From assembly GCF_024721015.1 (NCBI RefSeq), contig NZ_JANAIF010000019.1, forward strand, positions 1 to 64,000: a stretch of DNA of 64,000 bases, written 5' to 3'. Of this stretch, positions 32,497-42,842 are shown piece by piece. The DNA comes from Xenorhabdus bovienii (lineage in GTDB: Bacteria; Pseudomonadota; Gammaproteobacteria; Enterobacterales; Enterobacteriaceae). The notes under the pieces were generated by a model. The model was not told the origin of the DNA. It did not search any database and worked only from the letters and a program-made list of their open reading frames with translations. Position numbers and translations under genes: made by a program. Each line of letters starts with the position of its first letter. The first letter of the stretch is position 1.

Positions 32497-33572
32497 CAAC
32501 CCTAATTCACGTCTTGGGATCGGATATTCCACATCACAATCAAACGTTATTGCGTTTCTTTAATGACGTCTTGGCTCAGGAAATGATTTTTCCAGCTAAA
32601 CCGTGTTTTATGGTGGTGTCCAAAGACCACACATGGCTATCTAATTACCCGGCCTTGGCGATCACGGTTTATGGCAGCAAAGCTGCTTTGGCACGGGCTG
32701 TGATAGAGAAAGCGCAGGCAGACAGAAAGACCCGTTTCTTTTTCCACGGCCAGTTCAATGCGGCTTTGTGGCTGGCTTTACTGGTTGGCAAAATCAAACG
32801 CCATCAATTCTGGTGGCACGCTTGGGGGGCTGACTTATATGAAGACTCCCGCCAGCTAAAATTCCGTTTGTTCTATCAGCTTCGTCGTTTGGCACAGAAA
32901 CGGGTAGGGCAGGTTTTTGCCACGCATGGTGATCTCCAGTATTTTAGCCAGTCCAACCCCAATGTACCGTCAACACTGCTCTATTTTCCAACGCGTATGG
33001 AGCCATCACTAACCGTAACGGAAAAGACATGCCCGTCAGAGGGGATCACCATTCTGCTGGGGAATTCCGGTGATCAATCTAACCGCCATATTGAAGCGTT
33101 AAACAAGATTCACGGTCAATTTGGTGATGAAGCACGAGTGATTATGCCAATGGGTTATCCCGGCGATAATCAAGCCTATGTACAATGTGTGGAGCAAACC
33201 GCATTGTCGCTGTTTCGGGCGGAAAACGTCCATATTTTGAAAAATAAAATGGCTTTTGACGACTATCTGTCATTGCTGCGTCAATGCGATTTAGGCTATT
33301 TCATTTTCAATCGCCAGCAGGGAGTCGGAACTCTTTGCCTGTTAATTCAATTTGGTATTCCGTTTGTCCTGAGCCGTCAGAATCCATTCTGGCACGATCT
33401 GACAGAACAGCAGATCCCCGTACTGTTTGATGGAGATGAACTGAATAAACACTGGGTGCAGGAAGCACAGCGTCAAATGCTGTCCCTCGATAAAAAGGCG
33501 ATTGCCTTTTTTGATCCCAATTTCATTGAAGGGTGGAAAGCCGCCCTGTCGGCTGCATTGGGAGAGTATTAA
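32493..33572 (+). CDS. wecF: TDP-Fuc4NAc:lipid II Fuc4NAc transferase
   Basis: A 359-residue GT-B glycosyltransferase matching E. coli WecF/RffT ([16 protein letters not shown] start, [19 protein letters not shown]). It adds the third sugar to complete ECA lipid III on the cytoplasmic face. ATGA overlap with wzxE and a one-base overlap with wzyE. Confidence 0.94.
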   Translation: MTTLIHVLGSDIPHHNQTLLRFFNDVLAQEMIFPAKPCFMVVSKDHTWLSNYPALAITVYGSKAALARAVIEKAQADRKTRFFFHGQFNAALWLALLVGKIKRHQFWWHAWGADLYEDSRQLKFRLFYQLRRLAQKRVGQVFATHGDLQYFSQSNPNVPSTLLYFPTRMEPSLTVTEKTCPSEGITILLGNSGDQSNRHIEALNKIHGQFGDEARVIMPMGYPGDNQAYVQCVEQTALSLFRAENVHILKNKMAFDDYLSLLRQCDLGYFIFNRQQGVGTLCLLIQFGIPFVLSRQNPFWHDLTEQQIPVLFDGDELNKHWVQEAQRQMLSLDKKAIAFFDPNFIEGWKAALSAALGEY

Positions 33573-34990
33573 TGACTTTGACGCAATTCAGCGGGTTATT
33601 TGTTGTTTACGTGATCTCGCTGTTCTTTATCCTAACCCTGACATATCAAGAGTTCCGGCGCGTTCGCTTTAACTTTAATATCTTTTTTTCACTGCTTTAT
33701 TTGCTGACATTCTATTTTGGCTTTCCGTTGACCTGTATGTTGGTGTTCCATTTTGAGGTGCAGATAGTCCCTGTAGACTCATTGTTGTACGCGATGCTGG
33801 CTTCTGGCTGTTTTTATGCTATTTATTATGTCAGTTATAAAACACGTCTCAGTTATAAGACGCCAGCCCGTAAGACAGCCTCGTTTAGCACACCATCTTC
33901 TGTCGTGTCTCGCCGGCCGCTGTTCACCATGAATCGGGTGGAAACTAACCTGACGTGGCTGTTGTTGGCCAGCATTGCTATCTTTACAGTTGGCTCGTTC
34001 TTTATGCAGAACGGCTTCTTGCTGTTTAAGCTACAGTCGTATAGCCAGATATTTTCCAATCAAGTTTCCGGCGTGGCACTCAAGCGGTTTTTCTACTTTT
34101 TTATTCCTGCCATGCTGGTGGTGTTTTTCCTGAAACCCACTAAAACCCGCTGGTTGTGCTTTTTGGTGGCGACAGTCGGGTTTGGCATACTGACTTATGT
34201 GATAGTTGGGGGAACACGGGCTAACATTATTCTGGCTTTTGCATTATTTCTGTTTATTGGAATTGTCCGTGGCTGGATCACTTTGTGGATGCTACTTTTG
34301 GCGGGTGTCATCGGGATCGTCGGCATGTTCTGGCTGGCATTGAAACGTTATGGGCTTGATGTGAGCGGTTCGGAAGCATTTTATACTTTCCTGTACCTGA
34401 CGAGGGATACCTTTTCTCCGTGGGAAAACCTCGCTTTGCTGCTGGATAATTACGGCAAAATTGATTTTCAGGGACTGGCGCCGATTGCCCGTGATTTCTA
34501 TGTTTTTATTCCAAGTTGGATGTGGCCGGACAGACCTAATCTGATATTGAACACGGCAAATTACTTTACGTGGGATGTGCTGGATAATCACTCTGGTCTG
34601 GCGATCTCTCCAACCTTGATAGGCTCATTGGTGGTAATGGGCGGCGTATTTTTTATCCCCTTTGGCGCGATTGTTGTCGGATTGATTATCAAATGGTTTG
34701 ACTGGGTCTATGAAGCGGGAAAACAGGAAGTTAATCGCTATAAGGCAGCAATTTTGCAGGCTTTCTGTTTTGGGGCGATTTTTAACATCATTGTCCTTGC
34801 CCGTGAAGGAATGGATTCTTTTGTTTCTCGAGTGGTGTTTTTTTGCCTCATTTTTGGTTTGTGTCTGGTGGTCGCAAAATTGTTTTATTGGTTGTTTGAA
34901 AGCGTGGGGCTGGTTCGAAAATTTGTCATCAGTAATGTGCCTGCGTCGCAGAAAATATCCACTATTGCGGATGTTAAGGAAGAAAAATGA
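33572..34990 (+). CDS. wzyE: ECA polymerase WzyE
   Basis: A 472-residue polytopic inner-membrane polymerase with about eleven hydrophobic segments, roughly 20 residues longer than E. coli WzyE. Conserved blocks include [23 protein letters not shown] and [16 protein letters not shown]. It links ECA repeats in the periplasm, with length set by WzzE. The ATG at 33572 overlaps the wecF stop by one base; the frame is open further upstream inside wecF. Confidence 0.94.
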   Translation: MTLTQFSGLFVVYVISLFFILTLTYQEFRRVRFNFNIFFSLLYLLTFYFGFPLTCMLVFHFEVQIVPVDSLLYAMLASGCFYAIYYVSYKTRLSYKTPARKTASFSTPSSVVSRRPLFTMNRVETNLTWLLLASIAIFTVGSFFMQNGFLLFKLQSYSQIFSNQVSGVALKRFFYFFIPAMLVVFFLKPTKTRWLCFLVATVGFGILTYVIVGGTRANIILAFALFLFIGIVRGWITLWMLLLAGVIGIVGMFWLALKRYGLDVSGSEAFYTFLYLTRDTFSPWENLALLLDNYGKIDFQGLAPIARDFYVFIPSWMWPDRPNLILNTANYFTWDVLDNHSGLAISPTLIGSLVVMGGVFFIPFGAIVVGLIIKWFDWVYEAGKQEVNRYKAAILQAFCFGAIFNIIVLAREGMDSFVSRVVFFCLIFGLCLVVAKLFYWLFESVGLVRKFVISNVPASQKISTIADVKEEK

Positions 34991-35724
34991 CACTGAATAA
35001 CATTCCAAAATACCGTATCCGTGGCCTCAGTCTCTGGGGCTTTCGTGGAATGTCGCATTTCCTCGATCATCTTTTTCAGGATGGGCAGGTAAAAACAGGT
35101 ACATTGGTTGCGATTAATGCAGAAAAAGTCCTCACTGCGGAAAAAGACAATGCGCTGAACATATTGCTGGATGAGGCTGAATACTTATATGCCGATGGCA
35201 TTAGTATCGTGCGCGCCATTCGCCGCAAATATCCCGATGCGCAGGTGTCCCGCATTGCGGGGGCGGATTTATGGGAAGCTTTGATGGAACGGGCAGGTCA
35301 GGAAGGTACGCCGGTATTTCTGGTGGGTGGAAAACCTGATGTTCTGGCGCAGACAGAAAACAAACTGCGTAGTCAGTGGAACGTTAATATTGTCGGCAGT
35401 CAGGACGGTTATTTTACCCAGGAAGGGCGTGATGCGGTGTTTGAGCGTATCCATGCCAGTGGTGCCGCCATTGTCTCGGTAGCCATGGGATCGCCTAAAC
35501 AGGAAATTTTCATGCGTGATTGCCGTAAAGTGTACTCTGGCGCACTGTATATGGGCGTAGGAGGAACGTATGATGTCTTTACCGGACATGTCAAACGTGC
35601 ACCGAAAATTTGGCAAAATTTGGGATTGGAGTGGCTTTATCGTCTGTTATCGCAGCCAAGCCGCATCCGGAGGCAAATCAAGCTATTGAAATTTCTGGGC
35701 TATTATTACGGTGGTAAGCTGTAA
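34987..35724 (+). CDS. wecG: UDP-ManNAcA transferase WecG
   Basis: A 245-residue WecG/TagA/CpsF (GT26) glycosyltransferase with [23 protein letters not shown] and [19 protein letters not shown] motifs. It adds ManNAcA to GlcNAc-PP-undecaprenol to form ECA lipid II. The last gene of the operon, with an ATGA overlap with wzyE. No clear intrinsic terminator follows; 35725-36000 holds only AT-rich sequence and the ribosome site of the next gene. Confidence 0.95.
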   Translation: MTLNNIPKYRIRGLSLWGFRGMSHFLDHLFQDGQVKTGTLVAINAEKVLTAEKDNALNILLDEAEYLYADGISIVRAIRRKYPDAQVSRIAGADLWEALMERAGQEGTPVFLVGGKPDVLAQTENKLRSQWNVNIVGSQDGYFTQEGRDAVFERIHASGAAIVSVAMGSPKQEIFMRDCRKVYSGALYMGVGGTYDVFTGHVKRAPKIWQNLGLEWLYRLLSQPSRIRRQIKLLKFLGYYYGGKL

Positions 35725-36000
35725 ACCCGTTATTTAGCTACCCACTGTATCAACATCAGTGATTAGGATGGATATCGTGGGTTTGACCTGCCTCGCTAAT
35801 TTCTTTTCATTCCATACATCCATTGTGTCTGTTATTCACTATGCATAATGAAACAGGCTTTGACTCGATTTTATAATTTTTTATTTCACTGATGGGCAAA
35901 ACGTGTTTTGATCCCTGCCTTTTTTTACAATGATTGATTATCAATTCCTGTAATTTTCTGCTTGCAAATAGAGACATCATAAAAATGGATAGGGAGTTTT

Positions 36001-37386
36001 ATGAGTGATTCAAAACAAAGCCTGCAAAGGGGACTTGAGGCACGTCATATTGAGCTGATTGCGCTAGGTGGCACAATCGGCGTTGGACTGTTCATGGGAT
36101 CTGCCAGCACATTGAAATGGGCGGGACCTTCGGTTCTGTTGGCTTACATCATCGCTGGGATTTTTGTTTTTTTCATCATGCGTTCGATGGGGGAAATGCT
36201 GTTCCTTGAACCCGTCACTGGCTCATTCGCCGCGTTTGGACATAAGTACCTCAGTCCTTATTGGGGATGTCTGACGGCTTGGGGCTACTGGTTTATGTGG
36301 GTTTCAGTGGGGATTTCAGAAATCACCGCTGTGGGGGTCTATGCAGAATTCTGGTTCCCAGATCTGCCCCAATGGGTTTCTGCATTGGTTGCTGTCGGGT
36401 TGGTTGCCCTAGCGAACTTGGCGGCCGTGCGTTTGTATGGGGAGCTGGAATTCTGGTTTGCCATGATCAAAGTGACCACGATTATCGTAATGATCCTGAT
36501 TGGTATCGGTTTGATCTTTTTCGGACTGGGTAATGACTGGCAGCCTATTGGCTTGGATAATTTGACCGCGCATGGCGGCTTTTTCTCTGGTGGCTGGAAA
36601 GGGTTCTTGTTTGCCCTCTGTATCGTGGTGGCCTCGTATCAGGGAGTGGAGCTGGTTGGCATTACAGCAGGGGAAGCCAAAAACCCACAGGTAACACTTA
36701 AAAAGGCCATTAACAATATTCTGTGGCGTATCCTGATCTTTTATGTCGGTGCGATTTTTATTGTTGTGACCCTGTTCCCGTGGACAGAAGCTGGCACGCA
36801 TGGCAGCCCGTTTGTTATGGTTTTTTCCAAAGTAGGGATTGCTTCTGCCGCAGCGGTCATTAACTTTGTGGTGCTGACTGCTGCGCTTTCGGGATGTAAT
36901 AGCGGCATGTACAGTGGTGGCAGAATGCTGTATGCCTTGGCGAAGAATCGCCAGTTACCGGCTTCATTGCTGAAATTGTCAAAAAATGGCGTACCTGTGA
37001 GATGTATTGCGATCACCATTGGCTGCCTGATTGTAGGTTCCACCCTGAACTACCTGATCCCAAATCCACAGTCGGTATTCGTTTACGTTTATAGTGCCAG
37101 CGTATTGCCCGGTATGGTACCGTGGTTTGTCATTCTGGTAAGCCAGTTGCGTTTCCGCCAGCAGAATCAGGAAGCATTGAAACAGCATCGGTTTAAGTCG
37201 CTCCTTTTCCCTTACGTCAATTACCTGACTCTGGTATTTCTGAGTTGTGTTCTGATAGGGATGGCGATTAACCCGGATACGCGTTTTTCACTGATGGTAG
37301 GTGGCGCATTTTTACTATTTGTGTCACTGGCTTATTGGCTGGGGAAATTTATTTGCGGCAAAACGCAAAATAGTTCGTTAGATTAA
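36001..37386 (+). CDS. thrP: Threonine/serine permease ThrP (YifK)
   Basis: A 461-residue amino acid-polyamine-organocation (APC) permease with twelve hydrophobic segments, equal in length to E. coli YifK. The [20 protein letters not shown] signature is at residues 10-29, and [14 protein letters not shown] is present. YifK has been reported as an H+-coupled threonine/serine importer. It lies between the wec operon and the tRNA cluster, as in E. coli. AGGGAG precedes the ATG. Confidence 0.92.
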   Translation: MSDSKQSLQRGLEARHIELIALGGTIGVGLFMGSASTLKWAGPSVLLAYIIAGIFVFFIMRSMGEMLFLEPVTGSFAAFGHKYLSPYWGCLTAWGYWFMWVSVGISEITAVGVYAEFWFPDLPQWVSALVAVGLVALANLAAVRLYGELEFWFAMIKVTTIIVMILIGIGLIFFGLGNDWQPIGLDNLTAHGGFFSGGWKGFLFALCIVVASYQGVELVGITAGEAKNPQVTLKKAINNILWRILIFYVGAIFIVVTLFPWTEAGTHGSPFVMVFSKVGIASAAAVINFVVLTAALSGCNSGMYSGGRMLYALAKNRQLPASLLKLSKNGVPVRCIAITIGCLIVGSTLNYLIPNPQSVFVYVYSASVLPGMVPWFVILVSQLRFRQQNQEALKQHRFKSLLFPYVNYLTLVFLSCVLIGMAINPDTRFSLMVGGAFLLFVSLAYWLGKFICGKTQNSSLD

Positions 37387-37484
37387 TTATTGACCAAATA
37401 AACCCTTTGCGGTGGAAATATGCTGGCTTTATCAACGAAGTGATTGAAGTGCAATCAAACAAATCATTTCCTTAAAAAAAGCAC

Positions 37485-37513
37485 TGGACAGTTCGACATT
37501 AAATCCGTACTAT
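37485..37513 (+). promoter_or_regulatory. tRNA operon promoter
   Basis: TGGACA (37485-37490) and TACTAT (37508-37513) are separated by exactly 17 bases. A C/G-rich stretch follows where transcription should start, as is usual for stringently controlled stable-RNA promoters. The first tRNA begins about 20 bases on. Confidence 0.7.
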
Positions 37514-37534
37514 CCTCCACCGCAACGGCGTTAA

Positions 37535-37611
<77 letters not shown>

Positions 37612-37706
37612 TTTAAAGCGTGCGAGAGCAGTGGCAGTGGGTTATCGTGGTGAACGACGTTGTAAGCAGTTTATGAAAAGATAACTTTCGAAAAGATAGT
37701 TGTTAT

Positions 37707-37783
37707 GGTGGCTATAGCTCAGTTGGTAGAGCCCTGGATTGTGATTCCAGTTGTCGTGGGTTCGAGTCCCATTAGCCACCCCA
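37707..37783 (+). tRNA. hisR: tRNA-His (GTG)
   Basis: A 77-nt cloverleaf including the extra 5' G (G-1) that pairs with the discriminator C, an identity element of tRNA-His. The anticodon is GTG in the ATTGTGATT loop, and the CCA end is encoded. Confidence 0.97.
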
Positions 37784-37798
37784 TCTTTTTTATGACAC

Positions 37799-37885
37799 GC
37801 GATGGTGGCGGAATTGGTAGACGCGCTAGCTTCAGGTGTTAGTGTCCTTACGGACGTGGGGGTTCAATTCCCCCCCTTCGCACCA
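37799..37885 (+). tRNA. leuT: tRNA-Leu (CAG)
   Basis: An 87-nt class II tRNA with a long variable arm (GTCCTTACGGAC), anticodon CAG and encoded CCA. The acceptor stem GCGATGG/CCTTCGC has an apparent U-U mismatch at pair 5-68; everything else pairs, so the gene is likely functional. Confidence 0.96.
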
Positions 37886-37915
37886 TAAAAAAGAGATTGT
37901 AGAAGAAGTACATTT

Positions 37916-37992
37916 CGGCGAGTAGCGCAGCTTGGTAGCGCAACTGGTTTGGGACCAGTGGGTCGGAGGTTCGAATCCTCTCTCGCCGACCA
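37916..37992 (+). tRNA. proM: tRNA-Pro (TGG)
   Basis: A 77-nt cloverleaf: CGGCGAG/CTCGCCG acceptor, anticodon TGG in the TTTGGGA loop, encoded CCA. Last of the cluster, ten bases before its terminator. Confidence 0.97.
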
Positions 37993-38001
37993 AATTCTGA
38001 G

Positions 38002-38034
38002 AAAGCCCTGCTATTTTTGCAGGGCTTTTTCTTT
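38002..38034 (+). terminator. tRNA operon terminator
   Basis: AAAGCCCTGC (38002-38011) pairs with GCAGGGCTTT (38019-38028), followed by a T-rich tract. It ends the Arg-His-Leu-Pro tRNA transcript. Confidence 0.92.
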
Positions 38035-38226
38035 TTGTATCTCTGGGAGAGATGCTATTTCTAATCGTTATTTCCCAACTATCAAAAAGCCCTTCATTTC
38101 TTTTTGTCATTTCCCACTTGTAGCTTGAAATCTATTATTTTTGCACTTTTATAGGTGTTATAACTATTTGTTTTTAAATGTCTTTTATGTATGGTGTTGT
38201 ATTTCCGCGACAAACATACTATTGAA

Positions 38227-38244
38227 TGTCTCGGTTTGGAGACA
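38227..38244. promoter_or_regulatory. GlrR-type activator site 1
   Basis: An exact TGTC-N10-GACA dyad, the consensus reported for GlrR sites at glmY/glmZ promoters. It lies about 200 bases upstream of the glmZ start, a usual distance for a sigma54 enhancer. Confidence 0.75.
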
Positions 38245-38290
38245 TTTAACTCATTGATTATTATCTTCTATATGTAAACAGCTGAAAGGG

Positions 38291-38308
38291 CGTCTCAAAT
38301 GAGAGACG
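38291..38308. promoter_or_regulatory. GlrR-type activator site 2 (variant)
   Basis: CGTC-N10-GACG, a dyad with the same spacing whose outer bases are changed together so the symmetry is kept. The arms extend to CGTCTC/GAGACG. Confidence 0.55.
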
Positions 38309-38348
38309 GTATTGTTCGATTATTCTTAGTGAGAAGTCGAATGCCTGT

Positions 38349-38366
38349 TGTCGGGTATCTGATACA
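38349..38366. promoter_or_regulatory. GlrR-type activator site 3
   Basis: TGTC-N10-TACA, one base from the TGTC-N10-GACA consensus, about 80 bases upstream of the predicted glmZ start. Confidence 0.55.
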
Positions 38367-38402
38367 TCTTGAGTAAGAGAGAATTAACCTGATGACTAAA
38401 AG

Positions 38403-38419
38403 TTGGCACGAAACGTGCT
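38403..38419 (+). promoter_or_regulatory. sigma54 promoter of glmZ
   Basis: TTGGCACGAAACGTGCT fits the sigma54 consensus: GG at 38405-38406 and GC at 38417-38418, ten bases apart, with one mismatch in the -12 element. The -12 position puts the start at 38430-38431, where the GlmZ sequence begins. A TATAAA at 38420-38425 could serve a weak overlapping sigma70 promoter. Confidence 0.85.
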
Positions 38420-38430
38420 TATAAAGAATT

Positions 38431-38640
38431 GTAGATACTCATCCCACTCCTTATGACAGCACAGACTTCATAAACCTCGGGATGATGTAGAGCTGATTAT
38501 CAGTGCCTATGGTCCACGTTATAGATGAATAAGCATTTAGTCTTTTCATCACCAACCGGACACAACGTTGAGTGAGGCACTATCCGTCTGTAGACCTGAT
38601 TGTATTTATACACCTGTCTTTTTTGATAGGTGTTTTTTTT
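38431..38640 (+). ncRNA. glmZ: Small RNA GlmZ
   Basis: About 210 nt, close to the 207-nt E. coli primary transcript. The 5' end GTAGATACTCATCCCACTCC and the glmS-pairing segment GGACACAACGTTGAGTGAGGC (near 38557-38577) closely match E. coli GlmZ, while the middle has diverged. It ends in its own terminator. GlmZ activates glmS mRNA translation with Hfq, is cut by RNase E guided by RapZ, and is protected by GlmY when glucosamine-6-P is low. It sits upstream of hemY (convergent), as in E. coli, although aslA and aslB are absent. Confidence 0.92.
38610..38640 (+). terminator. glmZ terminator
   Basis: ACACCTGTC (38610-38618) pairs with GATAGGTGT (38625-38633) with one wobble, followed by seven T. 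Confidence 0.9.
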
Positions 38641-38666
38641 GCTTGTATCCTGAGATTTGCATGATG

Positions 38667-38722
38667 CACCAAGGTTAACGATTCAATAGTATCGATAGGT
38701 ATTGCAACCGTTAACCTTGGTG
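38667..38722. repeat. Long inverted repeat downstream of hemY
   Basis: CACCAAGGTTAACG (38667-38680) and CGTTAACCTTGGTG (38709-38722) are perfect 14-bp inverted copies. The 28-base interior has a further CAATA/TATTG pair. It lies between convergent glmZ and hemY. No T run follows on either strand, so it may be a bidirectional terminator or a 3'-end stabilising structure. Confidence 0.85.
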
Positions 38723-38747
38723 AATTTTCATCTAACATGAAGGTGTT

Positions 38748-39953
38748 TTATTCTTCTGCATCACTTTCGCGCTTCAGAGTCAGCATAAAGCCTTTGCTAC
38801 GTGTTTGAGCGGCTTCTTCACGCTTATGCTGTCTATCGAACGCATCGGCAAGCCAAGCATAATCATGGGCGTCAGGACGCTGTGCAAGAGCCGTCTTGAA
38901 TGCGGTTTCAGCCTCAGCCCACTGACCGTGGTGTAAGGCTACCTGCCCAAGTGTACTGTTCAGTAATGGTGTCGCTCCATGCTGCTTTAATAAATACGCC
39001 AGTGATTTTTGCACGGCTTCGGCATCATCTGTCTTTAAGTGTGGAATTAACAGCAGCAGGCGTTCGTCATATTGCTGCTTTAACCCATTGAGGACAATCT
39101 GCTGTGCAGTGTCGTGATCATTACACTCAATCAGATGTTCGGCCATGGCGACTTGTAGCACGATATCATTGCGGAGTTTGCGACTCTGATCTTTCCACCA
39201 TGCCTTCAATCCCGTACTGCCTTTTTCTGCCATGATCTGATTCATCAACCCGATGTAGGCTTGCTGGCGCAATTGATGAATATGTTCTTCATCACACAAA
39301 CCAACCTTTATCAGAGAAGGCAGGATATCGATGAGGGATTGGTAGGCTCCTGACTGCGTATAAGCCTGCTCCGCCAGTCGCAGTACTTCAGGATGGCGCG
39401 GTGCGTGGTTCAGTAGCTTATCCACACCATTGCGGGCGGCATGAACTTCGCCTTGTGCCAGTTGGATACGGACTCGGGTAATATCGACAGGCAACTGATC
39501 TTTATCGGCGACTTCTGCGGCACGTTCAATATACTGGTTGGTACGGAGGTAATCGCCACGCTGCTGGGCGGCTTCTGCGGCCAGTAAATAGTTGACGACG
39601 GGGTTTTCCGCATGGTCAGCATTACGGGTCATCAAATGTTCAACCTGCTTGAAGTCCCCTTCGGCCAATTTGAGCAGGGCCTGTTTGGTCTGCAAACGTG
39701 CCCGGCTGCGTTTGTATCCGCCAAAGAGCCAACTGTGGGTGAACGTACTGGTACGTATCAACCTGCGGTAACACCAGCCGATTAAAATCAGCAGGAACTG
39801 TAACAGAACAAATATAATCACCATCGCAGTGACGCTGGTGGTGATATTGTGATTGTCTGTTTGGATCAAAACGTACCCCTGATGCCCGGACAACAGAGGG
39901 CCGAGTACAACACCTACTATGAGGATAATGAACAGCAATAATACTTTCAGCAT
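38748..39953 (-). CDS. hemY: HemY, TPR-containing protein of the hem operon
   Basis: A 401-residue inner-membrane protein with two N-terminal hydrophobic segments (about 1-25 and 40-65) and a long helical TPR-like domain. The conserved EQALLKLAEGDF and NPVVNYLLAAEAAQQRGD-type blocks match E. coli HemY. Its exact role is unsettled; the operon links it to tetrapyrrole metabolism. The ATG at 39953 has GGAGG seven bases upstream, while an upstream TTG at 39959 lies within that gap. Last gene of hemCDXY, two bases after hemX. Confidence 0.92.
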   Translation of the reverse strand: MLKVLLLFIILIVGVVLGPLLSGHQGYVLIQTDNHNITTSVTAMVIIFVLLQFLLILIGWCYRRLIRTSTFTHSWLFGGYKRSRARLQTKQALLKLAEGDFKQVEHLMTRNADHAENPVVNYLLAAEAAQQRGDYLRTNQYIERAAEVADKDQLPVDITRVRIQLAQGEVHAARNGVDKLLNHAPRHPEVLRLAEQAYTQSGAYQSLIDILPSLIKVGLCDEEHIHQLRQQAYIGLMNQIMAEKGSTGLKAWWKDQSRKLRNDIVLQVAMAEHLIECNDHDTAQQIVLNGLKQQYDERLLLLIPHLKTDDAEAVQKSLAYLLKQHGATPLLNSTLGQVALHHGQWAEAETAFKTALAQRPDAHDYAWLADAFDRQHKREEAAQTRSKGFMLTLKRESDAEE

Positions 39954-39955
39954 GT

Positions 39956-41143
39956 TCAACCCTCCTGAACAGGCGTTTCTGCCTGACCAGATGTTTCTGG
40001 GGGTTTCGGCTGGGGTTGAACCTCTGATTGAGGCTGAACTTGAGTGTCTGACTGATGTGGCAAATTGTAGATACGCTTGCGCACTAAGTCTGCCAGTATT
40101 GGCTGACTGCTCAGGTGTTCAGGGAGTTCAATAGAAAGCGGTTTCTGCGCCAGCGAATCAATATCCTGCAAAAAGGCTTTTGTATCTGGGGAAGCAGTAT
40201 CGAAATAAGACCTCACCCAACTTGAAACGGCTTCCAATGATTGTTTATAGACTTCATTCTGGTGACGGGGAACCGCTTGGGCTGCCACCAGTAGTTTGGA
40301 GCGGATGTTTTCACGCAGGTAAACGTCTTGGTTCGGAGCCAATAATGGTACTACGGAGCTGTCACGACGTTTGATAGTAATGAAATTCTCCATAAAGCTG
40401 TCCCAGCTCTTACTCAGGTTTTTACGCCAGTCAGAGAGTGAAGCACTGATTCCTCCATCGTCTTCATCCATTGGCGCTTCTTGTTCTCCATTATCTTCCA
40501 GCCGTAAATTATCGATCTGATTTGATAAGCGATTCAGAGTAAGAATAATGCCATCTAAATCAAGCTGATTAATTTTAGAGAGCGTATTGATATCTTCCAT
40601 GATGGCTTGGCGGATGTGTAGCAGGCTGGGATCATCCATCTCGGCAAGGCTTTGGTCGGCATTTTTCAGCAGTGCGATTGCGGTAGTCGTATCTTGTTCA
40701 GCCCATATTTTGCGGCCAGCCATCTTCACGAGATAATTTGCTTGTGCCAGGTGCCAGTTTTCGAGATCCGTATTTGAAATTTCTGATAAGCGGGTCTGAA
40801 GCTCCAACATGTGGCTGTCTGTTTGTTTATTTTGCAGTTTGGCCTGTTGCAAGTTGCTCTCTAGCTTCCGAAACTGGGTAGCGAAACCTTGTTTGTCGCT
40901 AGACTGTTGTTGTGCGAGAGAGGCAACCTGCTGCTGAAGAGCGAGGTTTTCGGCTGTTAATATTGCATTTTGTTGCTTGCCATAATGGTAAAGGTAAATG
41001 GCACCTGCACCGATCGCCAGCGTAATGGCAATTGAGAGTGTATTTCCCACCGATCCATAACGTTTGGGTTTATGGGGAGCCGTTTCAGGCTGCTGAGGGT
41101 ATTTTGTCTCAACCGCATCAGTGGATTGCTTTTGTTCCGTCAT
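39956..41143 (-). CDS. hemX: HemX, membrane protein of the hem operon
   Basis: A 395-residue single-pass membrane protein: a cytoplasmic N-terminus rich in Lys and Pro, one hydrophobic segment (near 35-52), a coiled coil (about 60-115), then a conserved domain (LAQANYLVKMAGRKIW, LLAPNQDVYLRENIRSKLL). It resembles E. coli HemX, whose function is not settled. The second ATG (41143) is chosen, with GGGA eight bases before it; the ATG at 41152 touches that site. It follows hemD after 20 bases. Confidence 0.92.
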   Translation of the reverse strand: MTEQKQSTDAVETKYPQQPETAPHKPKRYGSVGNTLSIAITLAIGAGAIYLYHYGKQQNAILTAENLALQQQVASLAQQQSSDKQGFATQFRKLESNLQQAKLQNKQTDSHMLELQTRLSEISNTDLENWHLAQANYLVKMAGRKIWAEQDTTTAIALLKNADQSLAEMDDPSLLHIRQAIMEDINTLSKINQLDLDGIILTLNRLSNQIDNLRLEDNGEQEAPMDEDDGGISASLSDWRKNLSKSWDSFMENFITIKRRDSSVVPLLAPNQDVYLRENIRSKLLVAAQAVPRHQNEVYKQSLEAVSSWVRSYFDTASPDTKAFLQDIDSLAQKPLSIELPEHLSSQPILADLVRKRIYNLPHQSDTQVQPQSEVQPQPKPPETSGQAETPVQEG

Positions 41144-41163
41144 AATGGACATCCCATATTGGT

Positions 41164-41904
41164 TTATTCTAGTGCCTGCATTAAGGCGTCATTATCTGCA
41201 CTCTTGGCTATTTTTATTGCCTGCCAGCCCAGTGTTTGGGCAATATCGGCAAGGCGTTCGCTGACCACAATCAAGTCGCAACTCAATAACCACGTTTTGC
41301 CATCACCATCAGTGACTAAGTTATATAACAGTTGCAGCATTTCGCCACTGGTAACAACGAGGGTTTTTATACCATATTGTTGCCAATGGTGATTGAAATC
41401 AGCGACATGATATTTGATAGGCTGGCGTGAATAACACTCACAATAATCGACTTCCCCTCCCCGGTTTCTCAATGTTGAAGCGATAACTTCACGACCTCCA
41501 TTGCCCCGGAGCAATAAAATCTTTTTATCATTCACCCGCTGCAAAATGGGGAGTTGCAGTAGATCTTCACTTGTTTCACCTTGTTCAGGCCAGAGGATCT
41601 CCAACCCGGTTTTTTGATAAAACATCAGGGAAGTTGATTTGCCGATACCATAATAGGATAGCTTATCAGGCCATGATAGACCTTCTTGCATAAGCTGTTC
41701 ATTGGCATAGTGAACGGCGTTTTTTGATAACAGGAAGACTAAATCACCCGCCGATAGCCGTTGGAGTTTCTGTGACAGCAACGGCAAATCGCCGCCCGGA
41801 TAAATCGCAATGAGTGGCGCACTGAATGCCATTTTTCCTATAGCCCTTAGTCGTTTGACTAACTGCTCTCCTGCGGGATTTGGGCGGGTGATCAAGATGC
41901 TCAT
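41164..41904 (-). CDS. hemD: Uroporphyrinogen-III synthase
   Basis: A 246-residue two-domain enzyme, the same length as E. coli HemD, that closes and inverts ring D of hydroxymethylbilane to uroporphyrinogen [18 protein letters not shown] at the N-terminus and [12 protein letters not shown] in the second domain are typical of the family, whose sequence is otherwise poorly conserved. It overlaps hemC by four bases. Confidence 0.93.
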   Translation of the reverse strand: MSILITRPNPAGEQLVKRLRAIGKMAFSAPLIAIYPGGDLPLLSQKLQRLSAGDLVFLLSKNAVHYANEQLMQEGLSWPDKLSYYGIGKSTSLMFYQKTGLEILWPEQGETSEDLLQLPILQRVNDKKILLLRGNGGREVIASTLRNRGGEVDYCECYSRQPIKYHVADFNHHWQQYGIKTLVVTSGEMLQLLYNLVTDGDGKTWLLSCDLIVVSERLADIAQTLGWQAIKIAKSADNDALMQALE

Positions 41905-42842
41905 TCAGGTGAGTTCCTCTGGTAGACGTCAGCCAGAATCTGGCGTGCGCCTTTCTCCAATAATTCTTCCGCCAATTCTACACCCGCTCGACAGGCCTCT
42001 TCTGGTGATACGGTTTTTTCACCACGTACAGTCATGCTGCCATCGGGAGCTCCGACAAGCGCGCGCAGCCAGATAGTGTTTCCCTGCCAGATAGCATAGC
42101 TGCCAATTGGCACCTGACAGCCTCCCTCAAGGTGGGTATTCATGGCGCGTTCAGCCAGAACGCAGATTTCTGTTCCTGTATGGTTTAAGGGAGCCAGTAA
42201 CTCACGGGTTTGCTTATCATCAAGGCGGCACTCAATACCGACTGCACCCTGACCGACTGCGGGCAGCAGTAACTCCGGTGTCAACGGCATACGAATGCGA
42301 TCTTCCAGCCCTAACCTTTTCAGACCCGCCGCTGCAAGGATAATGGCATCATAATCGCCGTTATCAAGCTTGCCCAGACGGGTACCTACATTGCCACGCA
42401 GGTCACGGACCACCAGATCAGGACGTAACTGACGAAGCTGGCATTGGCGGCGTAAACTGGATGTACCGACGACACTGCCAATGGGCAGCTCATCAAGCGA
42501 GGCGTATTTTACTGAAACAAAGGCATCCCTTGGATCACCCCGTTCACAAATTGTGACCAACCCCAAGCCGTCAGGAAATTCCACAGGGACATCTTTCATG
42601 GAGTGGACGGCAATATCAGCCCGATTTTCGAGCAGTGCCAACTCCAGCTCTTTCACAAATAACCCCTTACCACCCACCTTTGCTAGTGGAGTATCGAGGA
42701 TCACATCCCCGCGTGTCACCATTGGAACCAGTTCCACTTTCAGTTCTGGATGAAACTGTTCCAGTTGCTTTTGGACATATTGAGCTTGCCACATAGCCAG
42801 TGGGCTTTGGCGGGTCGCGATACGAATGATTTTCATTGTCAT
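41901..42842 (-). CDS. hemC: Hydroxymethylbilane synthase (porphobilinogen deaminase)
   Basis: A 313-residue enzyme that joins four porphobilinogens. The dipyrromethane cofactor cysteine in EGGCQVPIG is residue 242, the same number as in E. coli, which supports the start at 42842. Catalytic [11 protein letters not shown] and substrate-binding [10 protein letters not shown] and SSLRR motifs are present. First gene of hemCDXY, divergent from cyaA across a 638-base spacer. Confidence 0.96.
   Translation of the reverse strand: MTMKIIRIATRQSPLAMWQAQYVQKQLEQFHPELKVELVPMVTRGDVILDTPLAKVGGKGLFVKELELALLENRADIAVHSMKDVPVEFPDGLGLVTICERGDPRDAFVSVKYASLDELPIGSVVGTSSLRRQCQLRQLRPDLVVRDLRGNVGTRLGKLDNGDYDAIILAAAGLKRLGLEDRIRMPLTPELLLPAVGQGAVGIECRLDDKQTRELLAPLNHTGTEICVLAERAMNTHLEGGCQVPIGSYAIWQGNTIWLRALVGAPDGSMTVRGEKTVSPEEACRAGVELAEELLEKGARQILADVYQRNSPE

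Noticed and set aside
37832-38110. A 92-codon minus-strand frame with [25 protein letters not shown]-like sequence
   Set aside because: It is the well-known false protein read antisense through tRNA-Leu and tRNA-Pro genes.
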